From positions 269,091 to 333,090 of the forward strand of contig NZ_JAASRW010000003.1 in NCBI RefSeq assembly GCF_011761355.1: a DNA stretch of 64,000 bases, in the 5' to 3' direction. This stretch comes from Paenibacillus lupini. GTDB lineage: Bacteria > Bacillota > Bacilli > Paenibacillales > Paenibacillaceae. The stretch's first letter is position 1, and each line of letters begins with the position of its first letter. The notes under the pieces are model-generated. The model was not told where the DNA came from. It saw only the letters and a program-made list of their open reading frames with translations, and searched no databases. Position numbers and translations under genes: made by a program. This document shows positions 26,488 to 35,300 of the stretch, one piece after another.

Positions 26488-28539
26488 TTGGTCACATTAC
26501 ACGGAGAATATAACGGCTGGGTTATACTTCTCTCTTTCATCATCGCTTTATTCGTTTCGTACTCTGCCTTGAATCTAGTGTATAAAATATCCCACTCCAA
26601 GGGGAAGGTACAGCTGGGCTGGACGCTCGCTGGAGCCTTTGTTATGGGCAGCGGCGTATGGACCATGCATTTCATAGGAATGATGGCCTTTCATATCGGT
26701 ATCCCGATTACATACGACGTTCCTATTACGCTTTTATCGATCATGGCAAGCATAGGTGCTTCCTATGTCGCCTTTTATTTAACGCTGGCAAAAGAAATTA
26801 ACCGCCTTAAACTCCTCTGCGGAGGCTTTGTTATGGGCGCCGGAATCGTTGCTATGCATTATACAGGTATGGCTTCGATGCATTATCCAACAATGTCTAT
26901 ACAATATAACCCATATATGTGGATATTATCCGCAGTGATTGCTGTGATTACGTCTTGTGCTGCGCTTTACTTCTTTGTTAATTTCCGGGATGGCAGCAAA
27001 GCGGTATGGTCCAAATGGGCAGCTGCCGCGTTAATGGGCCTTGCCGTATGTGGTATGCATTACACAGGCATGGGAGCTGCATCGTTCTGGTGTGGTGAAA
27101 TAGCAGCAAATGCGATCACGGGAGACATCCCCATTAATCTCTTTCTTCTAATAAGTGTAACCTTGGTTACCTTGCTTATTATGCTCGTTACCTGGATTGC
27201 GATCTATCTCGACCGTACGGTGCTGGAACGAATGGCTTACAGTGATCCGCTTACTGGCCTCGCTAACCGCCATGCGATGAACCGCTATTTTGACAACAGG
27301 CTGGACAATGCCCGGTCTTACGGTTTATTGTTCCTCGATCTGGATCAGTTCAAGATCATTAATGATACGCTTGGTCATGATGTCGGCGATTTACTTGTTC
27401 AAGCCGTTGCGGCAAGGCTGCGGTCTCATGAGAATGAAGGGGCACAAACCTTCCGTCTTGGCGGGGATGAATTCCTGCTCATGACCAAAGGAATGGAATT
27501 ATCTGAAGTGGAACAGCTTGCAACGAATATTTTGGAAGATATACGAAAGCCTTATCTGCTTGAAGGCAATGAGCTTTACATAACTGGAAGCATCGGGATT
27601 AGTATGTCGCCAGAGCATGGCCAGGACCGTTCGTCGCTATTGATTGCAGCGGATACGGCGATGTATCAGGCCAAACACCGGGGCAAAAATCAATACTGCC
27701 TCTACGATAAGCAAATGGAGCGGGAGCTTCTGCGTCGTATGGAATTGGAGAAGGATCTGAGAATGGCGCTGGCGAAGGATCAATTTGTCGTCCATTATCA
27801 GCCGAAATGGGACGCGTCATCCAACCGTCCGATCGGGGTGGAAGCTCTGCTGCGATGGAATCATCCTGGCTTTGGCCGTGTTTCTCCTGATGAGTTTATC
27901 CCGATCGCTGAGGAGACTGGACTAATCGTGCCGATCACCCGCTGGGTGCTTGGACAAGCCTGCCGGGACTGCTTTGAATGGAACGAAGGCAGAGAAGTGC
28001 CCCTAAGTGTATCGGTTAATATGTCTGTTAGTGTTTTTGACAGCAAAAATCTCGAGGACATGGTCGTTTCGGCCCTGCTCCATTCCAGTCTTGAAGGGAA
28101 GCTGCTGGAGCTCGAAATAACAGAGACGATCGTGATGCATAACGTGGAGGATGTGGTTGAACAATTGAAGCCGCTCCGGGAGAGAGGTGTGCTTATCTCT
28201 ATGGATGACTTTGGTGCAGGTTATTCCTCCTTAGGCTCGCTTGATCTTATCCCGTTCCAAACGTTAAAAATAGACAAGTTATACATGCAGCAAAGTGAGT
28301 CGCCTTCCAAACGCGCCATTGTCCACACGATTATTATGCTGGCCAAACAGCTTAATCTGGACGTGATCGCCGAAGGGGTAGAGAATGAGCAGCAAATTGC
28401 TTTCCTGCAATCCGCTGGATGCAGTATGATGCAGGGGTTTTACTTCAGCAAGCCAATGGCGCGTGCTGATCTGGATCTTTGGTTACAGCAGTCGATGTTC
28501 GTAAGTCATCCTCAAACGTCGCAGAGCATGTTCGGATAA
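26488..28539 (+). CDS. MHYT-sensor diguanylate cyclase/phosphodiesterase (GGDEF-EAL)
   Basis: Membrane protein of 683 residues that makes and/or breaks cyclic di-GMP. Seven helices carry three MHYT motifs (WTMHFIGM, VAMHYTGMASMHYP, CGMHYTGMGAASF), thought to bind copper and sense O2, CO or NO. A GGDEF domain has an intact active site (LGGDEF, 325-329). An EAL domain keeps its key residues: EALLRW (Glu452), EITET, MDDFGAGYSSL and VIAEGVE. Both activities are therefore possible. TTG 26488 is preferred because GAGAGGTGGGG lies just upstream and MHYT proteins start close to this point; the frame is open further up to 26419. An HD-GYP gene starts 25 bases downstream. Confidence 0.92.
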   Translation: MVTLHGEYNGWVILLSFIIALFVSYSALNLVYKISHSKGKVQLGWTLAGAFVMGSGVWTMHFIGMMAFHIGIPITYDVPITLLSIMASIGASYVAFYLTLAKEINRLKLLCGGFVMGAGIVAMHYTGMASMHYPTMSIQYNPYMWILSAVIAVITSCAALYFFVNFRDGSKAVWSKWAAAALMGLAVCGMHYTGMGAASFWCGEIAANAITGDIPINLFLLISVTLVTLLIMLVTWIAIYLDRTVLERMAYSDPLTGLANRHAMNRYFDNRLDNARSYGLLFLDLDQFKIINDTLGHDVGDLLVQAVAARLRSHENEGAQTFRLGGDEFLLMTKGMELSEVEQLATNILEDIRKPYLLEGNELYITGSIGISMSPEHGQDRSSLLIAADTAMYQAKHRGKNQYCLYDKQMERELLRRMELEKDLRMALAKDQFVVHYQPKWDASSNRPIGVEALLRWNHPGFGRVSPDEFIPIAEETGLIVPITRWVLGQACRDCFEWNEGREVPLSVSVNMSVSVFDSKNLEDMVVSALLHSSLEGKLLELEITETIVMHNVEDVVEQLKPLRERGVLISMDDFGAGYSSLGSLDLIPFQTLKIDKLYMQQSESPSKRAIVHTIIMLAKQLNLDVIAEGVENEQQIAFLQSAGCSMMQGFYFSKPMARADLDLWLQQSMFVSHPQTSQSMFG

Positions 28540-28563
28540 CGTAAGCCAAGGAGGGCGCGGAAT

Positions 28564-29985
28564 TTGCAGAGTCAGACGAGAACTTATACTTATCTCATTC
28601 TATCGATGGCGGTCCCACTCATCATTTTTTGTATGCTTAATGCCTATTCTTCATGGGATTATCAGCTTAATTCGCCAAACTTTCACTTTTATGTTGTCAG
28701 TACAGTTTCTGGTGCGGCATTTGCTCTTGCAGTTGCAATCGGGGTTGCAGCTATACGGCTTCGTAATTTGAAAATCAGCTTTTTATCGTTATCTTTTGTA
28801 TCGTTAGCGGCCTTATTTATTGTCCATGGGTTATCCACTCCGATGGATGGGATGCCTATGTCTCATTCGTCAGCGGTGCCAAGTAATGCGGCTCAGTTGA
28901 GTATTTTACTGGCTGTATTGTGGCTTTGGATGTCGTCCATGTCGTCTGACCGCCGGATAATTAGCTGGCTCTCTGCGCATCAGCGCTGGCTGCTGCCGAT
29001 CTGGACCTTATCGCTTGGCGCTATCTGTATTGCTCTTTGGTTGTTCTCCGACCAGCTGCCATGGCTTCAGTTAAAAGAAGAGCCGGTTGCGAGATGGTCC
29101 GTTTCCTTACTAATTACAGGATTAAATCTATGGACGATGTATCGTTATTTGGAGACCTATATGTCTACGCGGTTTCCGCTGCAGCTTGCAATCGTATACA
29201 GCTCCGGCTGGATGATTGCAGCACAGATTATTAATATAACAGGTAAGCTTTGGATGATGAGCTGGTGGATCTATCACTTATTGCTGCTTGCCTCTATTGT
29301 CTCGATGATCGTTGGGATTTACCGGCAGTACCAAAGTGCTGGCTCCTATACGAATTCACTTAAGCAACTTTTCCAGAACAACCCGAAGGAATGGATTCAT
29401 GGCTATATGTCACCTGCGGTACACGAGCTGATCCGCACGACGGAATCACGTGATGCTTATACGGCAGGACACAATTACCGTGTGGCGCTATATGCCATTC
29501 AGCTGGGGGAAGAGCTTGGGCTAAGCAGTGACCAGCTGCGTGCTATTGCGCAGGGTGGTGTTGTGCATGACATCGGAAAGATCAGCATCCCTGATCATAT
29601 CCTGAACAAGCCAGGCAAGCTGACTCCGGAAGAGCGTCAGGTCATCGAAAAACATCCGGTTACTGGGTTTAACCTTTGCCGCCGGCTGGGCTTTATGCAG
29701 GAGGAGCTGACCGTCATCCGGTCTCATCATGAACGTTGGGATGGAAGTGGTTACCCTGATGCGCTGAGTGGAGAAAATATTCCGCTGCTGGCCAGAGTAA
29801 CGGCCGTAGCCGATGTTTATGACGCATTAACCTCATCCCGTTCCTATCGTGCTGCCTTGTCGCATGAGGAAGCAATGGGGATTATCTGCAAGGAGCGGGG
29901 GAAACATTTTGACCCGTTATGTGTGGATGCACTGGTGCGCATTGCGGGTGAGAAGGGCTGGGCTTTTAAGGCTTCGGCCAGTTGA
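28564..29985 (+). CDS. HD-GYP domain cyclic-di-GMP phosphodiesterase
   Basis: Protein of 473 residues. The amino half has about eight hydrophobic helices forming a membrane sensor module of unknown type, with a His/Met-rich loop (VHGLSTPMDGMPMSHS) that may bind metal. The carboxy half is an HD-GYP phosphodiesterase: AGHNYRVALYA, VVHDIGKISIPD (H335, D336), IRSHHERWDGSGYPD (GYP at 396-398) and VADVYDALTSSRSYR. It would hydrolyse cyclic di-GMP to GMP. TTG start at 28564 follows AGGAGGG at eight bases. Closeness to the GGDEF-EAL gene suggests one operon for second-messenger turnover. Confidence 0.92.
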   Translation: MQSQTRTYTYLILSMAVPLIIFCMLNAYSSWDYQLNSPNFHFYVVSTVSGAAFALAVAIGVAAIRLRNLKISFLSLSFVSLAALFIVHGLSTPMDGMPMSHSSAVPSNAAQLSILLAVLWLWMSSMSSDRRIISWLSAHQRWLLPIWTLSLGAICIALWLFSDQLPWLQLKEEPVARWSVSLLITGLNLWTMYRYLETYMSTRFPLQLAIVYSSGWMIAAQIINITGKLWMMSWWIYHLLLLASIVSMIVGIYRQYQSAGSYTNSLKQLFQNNPKEWIHGYMSPAVHELIRTTESRDAYTAGHNYRVALYAIQLGEELGLSSDQLRAIAQGGVVHDIGKISIPDHILNKPGKLTPEERQVIEKHPVTGFNLCRRLGFMQEELTVIRSHHERWDGSGYPDALSGENIPLLARVTAVADVYDALTSSRSYRAALSHEEAMGIICKERGKHFDPLCVDALVRIAGEKGWAFKASAS

Positions 29986-30103
29986 TCGGAGTGAGGGAAG
30001 GCATAGGCCGCATAGCCCGGGTTTATTTCCATAGTTGACGGGTGTATGATAGAGGGGTTATTACATAGAAATTCTTCTGCATAGAAAGGAAGGAATTACA
30101 CAA

Positions 30104-31093
30104 ATGACATACTTAGCAGACAAATCTCGTTATGAAGGTATGAAATATTTCCGCGTTGGTAAAAGCGGTCTTCGGCTGCCGGCTGTATCGCTTGGCTTAT
30201 GGCACAACTTTGGCGGGATTGACCGTCTGGAGAACGGACGTGCAATGATCCACCGTGCTTTTGACCTTGGTATTACTCATTTCGATTTGGCGAACAACTA
30301 TGGTCCACCGGCTGGCTCCGCAGAGGAGACTTTCGGGAGAGTACTGAAGCAGGACATGGCTGCGTACCGCGATGAAATGATTATTTCGACTAAAGCGGGT
30401 TACTACATGTGGGAAGGTCCTTACGGCGACTGGGGCTCCCGCAAATATCTGGTCTCCAGCCTTGACCAAAGCTTGAAACGGATGGACCTTGAATATGTAG
30501 ATATTTTCTACCACCATCGTCCAGACCCAGAAACACCACTTGAAGAAACAATGTCCGCGCTTGACCATATCGTGCGTTCGGGCAAAGCCCTTTATGTTGG
30601 TCTGTCCAACTATAGTGCAGAGCAGACAGCTCAAGCTTCTGCAATCTTGAAGGAGCTTGGTACACCTTGTCTGATTCACCAGCCATCGTACTCGATGTTT
30701 AACCGCTGGATCGAGAATGGCCTGCAAGATGTACTGGATCAAGAAGGTATCGGCTCTATCGTCTTCTCTCCACTGGCTGGCGGCTTGCTGACGAACCGTT
30801 ACTTGGACGGTATTCCTGCAGATTCCCGTGCAGGCGGACCTAGCGTCTTCCTGAACACAAATGCCATTACAGATGAGAAGCTGGGCAAAATCCGCGCATT
30901 GAACGAAATCGCTCAAGGCCGCGGCCAATCCCTCGCTCAAATGGCTCTCGCATGGGTACTTCGCGGCGGCCGTGTAACCACCGCCCTGATCGGCGCAAGC
31001 CGCGTCGAGCAAATCGACGACAACGTTGCGGCTCTCAACCGTCTCGATTTCTCCGAGGACGAGCTGCAGGCTATCGAAACAATCCTGGCGTAG
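30104..31093 (+). CDS. Aldo/keto reductase, YghZ (AKR14) type
   Basis: NADPH-dependent reductase of 329 residues with a TIM-barrel fold. The catalytic tetrad is visible: Asp in HFDLANNYGPP, Tyr in the same segment, Lys in IISTKAGYYMWEGPYGDWGS and His in YVDIFYHHRPDP. The long MWEGPYGDWGSRKYL block is specific to YghZ/L-glyceraldehyde 3-phosphate reductase relatives, which detoxify methylglyoxal and related aldehydes. Start ATG follows GAAAGGAAGGAA. The stop codon is immediately followed by the first copy of a structured repeat element. Confidence 0.93.
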   Translation: MTYLADKSRYEGMKYFRVGKSGLRLPAVSLGLWHNFGGIDRLENGRAMIHRAFDLGITHFDLANNYGPPAGSAEETFGRVLKQDMAAYRDEMIISTKAGYYMWEGPYGDWGSRKYLVSSLDQSLKRMDLEYVDIFYHHRPDPETPLEETMSALDHIVRSGKALYVGLSNYSAEQTAQASAILKELGTPCLIHQPSYSMFNRWIENGLQDVLDQEGIGSIVFSPLAGGLLTNRYLDGIPADSRAGGPSVFLNTNAITDEKLGKIRALNEIAQGRGQSLAQMALAWVLRGGRVTTALIGASRVEQIDDNVAALNRLDFSEDELQAIETILA

Positions 31094-31095
31094 GG

Positions 31096-31248
31096 AATAT
31101 CGATGAGCGGCTTTGAGGGATGTATCTCCTTCCAGTTGCTGTTGTCTGCACATAGTTTGATTGATACTTTAATGGTATCTATGTGCAGACAAAGGCAAGC
31201 GCTCCGCTCTTACAGGAGATACATCTCCTCTTACCTCTCATCGATATT
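31096..31248 (-). ncRNA. Variable-stem structured element, copy A (reverse orientation)
   Basis: On the minus strand this holds the blocks TGTATCTCCT (31223-31214), AGCGGAGCG (31208-31200), TGCCTTTG (31197-31190), CAACAGCA (31144-31137) and AGGAGATACA (31130-31121), in the same order and spacing as copies B and C. The inner stem TTGTCTGCACATAG pairs with its exact complement (14 base pairs). The outer stem AATATCGATGAG / CTCATCGATATT pairs over 12 bases. Neither stem sequence is shared with B or C, yet both pair. The apical loop keeps CATT and TCAA. Whether it is a transcribed RNA or a folded DNA site is unknown; 'ncRNA' is used as the closest type. Confidence 0.6.
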
Positions 31249-31265
31249 TTTATAAAACAGTAGTG

Positions 31266-31296
31266 AGGCTGCCATATACTTGGCAGCCTTTTTTAT
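31266..31296 (+). terminator. Rho-independent terminator
   Basis: Stem AGGCTGCCA / TGGCAGCCT (31266-31274 and 31281-31289) and six Ts, just after structured element A. It probably ends transcription of the aldo/keto reductase unit. Confidence 0.8.
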
Positions 31297-31351
31297 TTCG
31301 GGATTGCCGTTGCACTTTGTACAGCGTACCTCTCCAAGTTGGCCCCCCATT

Positions 31352-31549
31352 ACCATTAATGAGGCAACCTCATTAATTAGTGAAGTAAACCACACTAATA
31401 CCTCTCCATAACTAGCTAGTTTTAAGATTAGTGAGCCAAACCTCATTCTATTCACGTTGTCCCTCACTAAGAGTGAGTCTAGCCTCACTGTTGGCCTAAT
31501 AGCGAAGTAATCAGCTACTTTCACGGCGAAATGCCTCACTAATTAGTGA
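31352..31549. repeat. 195-bp direct repeat, copy 1
   Basis: Starts ACCATTAATGAGGC and ends near GCCTCACTAATTAGTG. It is internally built from short palindromes (CTCACTAATTAGTGAAG, CTCACTAAGAGTGAG, AACTAGCTAGTT). Nearly the same order of sequence recurs about 279 bases downstream. The unit is AT-rich and has no credible gene. Confidence 0.75.
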
Positions 31550-31630
31550 AGTTGGCTCACTAAGAGTAACACTGGTTCATAGTAGGAGAGTCCGGCTGCA
31601 TTATTCGTGTGTTCGGTTGCGCTCCCAATA

Positions 31631-31830
31631 ACCATTAATGAGGCTACCTCATTAATTAGTGAGTTAAACCACACTAATACTTCTCCAAAACTAGCTAGTT
31701 ATAAGATTAGTGAGCCAAGCCTCACTCTATTCACGTTGACCCTCACTAAGAGTGAGCCTAGACTCACTGTTGGCCTAAAAGAGAAGTAATTAGCTACTTT
31801 AACGGCGAAATGCCTCACTAATTGGTGAGG
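31631..31830. repeat. 195-bp direct repeat, copy 2
   Basis: Second copy of the duplicated block with scattered single-base differences from copy 1; shared blocks include AACCACACTAATAC, AAGATTAGTGAGCCAA, CTATTCACGTTG and ACGGCGAAATGCCTCACTAA. Bases 31831-32047 after it hold nothing that I can recognise. Confidence 0.75.
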
Positions 31831-32047
31831 CAGACTCATAGTTGGTGTGTTAGTTAAGTAGATTGCTGTGATGGTGGATTTATTGCAACGTGGCAGGTAA
31901 GAGATAACGGTTGCTGGAGCTAATAGTTGTCAGTACCGTCGTTGAGTAGATAATGTTTTGATAAGGTTGGCTTGGTTTTGCGTAGATTTGGGTGTTGTCA
32001 ATTCAAGGCAGACTCATAGCCTTCAAAGGTTTTGAAGGTTTTGGCTG

Positions 32048-32079
32048 TAAGCCGCCAAGGAACGGAGGCGGCTTATTTA
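32048..32079 (+). terminator. Terminator-like hairpin
   Basis: Stem TAAGCCGCC / GGCGGCTTA (32048-32056 and 32067-32075) followed by TTTAT. No gene ends nearby, so its source transcript is unclear. Confidence 0.5.
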
Positions 32080-32097
32080 TGTTCCCCAAAGAATCGA

Positions 32098-32240
32098 GGA
32101 CGATTGGAGGCGAATGTATCTCCTGGAGGAGCGGAGCGCCTGCCTTTGTGTACACTTTGCCACCATTGAATACTGTTCAAGCAAAGTGTACACAACAGCA
32201 GCCGGAAGGAGATACATTCCCGCAATGAGCCAACCGATCC
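32098..32240 (+). ncRNA. Variable-stem structured element, copy B
   Basis: Blocks TGTATCTCCT (32115-32124), AGCGGAGCG (from 32130), TGCCTTTG (32141-32148), CAACAGCA (32193-32200) and AGGAGATACA (32207-32216). The inner stem TTGTGTACACTTTGC pairs perfectly over 15 bases (32146-32160 with 32181-32195). The outer stem GGACGATTGG pairs with CCAACCGATCC, with one bulge and one G-T pair. The loop has CATTGAATACTGTTCAA. It ends 84 bases before the hybrid kinase gene. Same caveats as for copy A. Confidence 0.6.
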
Positions 32241-32324
32241 TAATAAGCACCCGCAAATCGTCTATCGATATCGCCCCCTCCTGACGATATAATACATGTA
32301 GATTTACTAGGAGGGATCACTCGT

Positions 32325-35300
32325 GTGAACAACTTATCACTGCGGACCAAGGGCCTGCTGATCATCGTCTTAATCACCTTCATTCCCCTCGGCATCGCGG
32401 GAGTGATTAATTACATATCTATTAAGAAAGAAATGATCCACACCGCCTCTGAGAGAACGGCCAGCCGTCTGAGTGTTAGTGCCAATTACTTGGCATCCTG
32501 GCTGCAGATCCGGCGTGCTGAGGTTGTTGTGATGAGCCGGACGGATGTGGTTCGCTTCGGCAGTGATTCGGATAAGCTGAAATATTTTAGACAGGAGCTG
32601 TTCCGCTCCGATTATACCTATCATGCGATAGGTTACATAGATAAGGACGGATGGGGCATTCGTACAAATGGCGAGCCGGTCGATATGAGCGGACAAGCCT
32701 TTTTCCAGGGAGCGCTCAAAGGCACTTCAACGATTACGGACTTGTTCCTGCCGTCCTTTGATGAATTGAAACAATCCCTGATTGTTATTCCGGTCTATGA
32801 TCTGGAAAACAAGGTTAGTGGCGTGGTGTATGCCTCGATGCCAATGTCTACGATGTCGCCTTATTTTTTTGTAGATAAAGATCCTTCATCTGAATTCTGG
32901 CTTTACAACGAGCGGGGAGTTGTGCTGTTCCACTCTTATTCCACAGCGGCAGGCGTTAAGTTAAGCGCAGGACTTCTTAACGGAGAGTCTGGTCTCAAGC
33001 TGGATAAGCTGCTCCAGCCTTCCGGCAAAACGGAGGTCATGCGCGGGAAAGAGAAACATGTTTTGTTTTATATGGATGTGGATAGTGCCGCTCCATGGCA
33101 TGCCGCGCTGGAGATTCCGAAGGCAAACTTGAATAAGGGCTTGTCGAAAGTATTATGGTGGACGTTCGCAACGATTGCGTTATCTGAGATCGTTATTGTC
33201 ATTCTTTTCTCATTATATTTCAACACGATTATTAACCGGTTAAAAGAGATTCTTATCGTCACGAAGAAAGCAGCCGACGGCCAGTTCGAGGCAGAGCATC
33301 TGTCACAGGAGCCGGGTGACGAGGTTGGCAAGCTGGCTGAATCGGTCAACGGCATGATGGAGCATCTGAAGGATATGTTTGGCCGGCTTGAAGCGATTAT
33401 TACGCAGAACGAATACTCTTTTATTTTGCTCGATGAGAATTATCGTGTTACTTACTTGAATCAGGCTGCTGAGAAGCTGATCGGTTACAAGACGGAGGAA
33501 CTGATGGGCCATGCGACACCGCTACTGTTCATGGATCCAGATGAAATTCGCCGCGAGGCGGAGCTGTTGTCTGAAAAGCTGGGTGTTCATGTAGAGCCGG
33601 GGCTGGAAGTGTTCAAGATGCTCCGTCATGTTAAGTTCTCTTATGAGCGGCAATGGACCTTTGTCCATAAGGATGGAACCAAAATTCCGGTTCGCCACTT
33701 CTCTAACGGATTGAGGGATCAGCAGGGCCGTCTGACCGGGATTCTAGGCATGGCTTACAATATTACGGAAGAGGTTAGAGTGGAAAAGTCCCGCAATCTT
33801 CTGCTCGATATCATCGGATCGGCCAAGGATTTGATCGCTTCCATCGATCATAACGGAAGTGTGATCTACATTAATAAAGCCGGTAAACGGATGCTTGGCC
33901 TTCCGCTAAACTACAAGCCCAAAGATTACAAGAGTTACGTAGAGTCTTCTATGTATGTGTATTTAATAAAAGGCTCCCGAATTGCCGTGAAGTCAGGCTT
34001 CTGGGAAGGGGAGGCCGAGCTTCTGACGCAGACAGGGGAGAAGATCAACGTATCCCTGGTTATCGTTGCGCATGCGCATGAGAATACCGGCGAATTCTAC
34101 TTCTCTTGTATTGCCCGTGATATTACTGAGCAGAAGCACATTCAAGAAGAGCTGATTCGTGCAACAAAGGAAGCCGAACAAGCGAATGCGGCAAAAAGCA
34201 GCTTCCTCGCCATGGTCAGCCACGAGATACGTACGCCGCTTAACGGCATTATTGGCCTATCGCAGCTTATGCGCCGCACAGGGCTGTCTGCTTCGCAGAA
34301 GGACTATATGGACAAGCTTGGCATCTCATCCGAATCCCTTCTTCGCATCATTAACGATCTGCTTGATTTCTCGAAAATTGAAGCGGGTAAAGTTGAGGTA
34401 GAACGGATTGCCTTCCATCCACAGGAGCTGCTTAGCCGTCTGACGGATCAGCTCTGCATCTTTATGGGTGGAAAAGAGCAGTTTGAATTTATTTTTGAAG
34501 TGCCGGAAAAATTGCCGTCGTCTCTCCTCGGTGACCAGATGCGCTTAGAGCAAATTCTGCTTAACTTGTGTATGAATGCTATTAAGTTCACTGAGCGTGG
34601 ATATGTGAAGCTAATCATGAACATGGTAGAGCAGGGACCAGATGGTTTGAAGCTTCAATTCACGGTCGAGGATACGGGCATCGGCATGACCAGGAAGCAG
34701 ATCGACAAACTGTTTGTCCCGTTCACACAAGCAGATGGATCTACGACCCGTAAATATGGAGGTACCGGATTAGGTCTAGTAATCGCCAACGCCTTGGTAA
34801 AAATGATGGGCGGCAGGCTGCAAGTAGACAGCGAGCCGGGGATTGGAAGCCGGTTCAGCTTTGCCTTAACGTTCCCTGTCTTGCCTTCAGCTGTAGAAGA
34901 GGAATTGCAGATCAGCAAGGAGCTGGTGGATCAGCCAATCTGGATCGTAGAGGACAGCGACGAGATGCGTCTCCATTGGAGTGAGCTAACGGAGTCCTTT
35001 GGTTTAACACCAGTCCCTTTCTCCTCTTGGGGAAGCGCAAGGGAGAAGCTTCGCCGGATGGGTGCTGGAACCATGCCGAAGCTGATTATGCTGGACATGG
35101 AGATGCCAGATATGTACGGTGCCGAGACCTGGCTGGAGTTCCACAAGCAAGCTTCGGCGGCCGGGGTGAAGACGATTGCCCTCACGACCTCGTTCGGCAG
35201 GGATGAGCTTATGCAAATGCCGGACTCAGGCCGGCCTTACGCCATTTTAACGAAGCCGGTGACAAGACACGCGTTATTCCACGCTTTAAGCGGCACGCTC

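Noticed and set aside
30197..31153. Long open frame of 318 codons on the minus strand
   Set aside because: It is entirely antisense to the aldo/keto reductase gene, is Cys- and His-rich in a shadow-like way, and has no ribosome site; it also runs into structured element A.
31096..31248. Integron attC site
   Set aside because: Layout is analogous (conserved ends, variable paired centre), but the GTTRRRY core sites and an integrase are missing.
31231..31789. Small frames on both strands (102 and 60 codons) inside the duplicated block
   Set aside because: They mirror the repeat composition, occur in a duplicated non-coding block and lack ribosome sites.
31096..32240. Composite transposon formed by inverted elements A and B
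   Set aside because: No transposase or cargo gene lies between them and no target-site duplication was found; they differ in both stems, so they are not a simple inverted pair.
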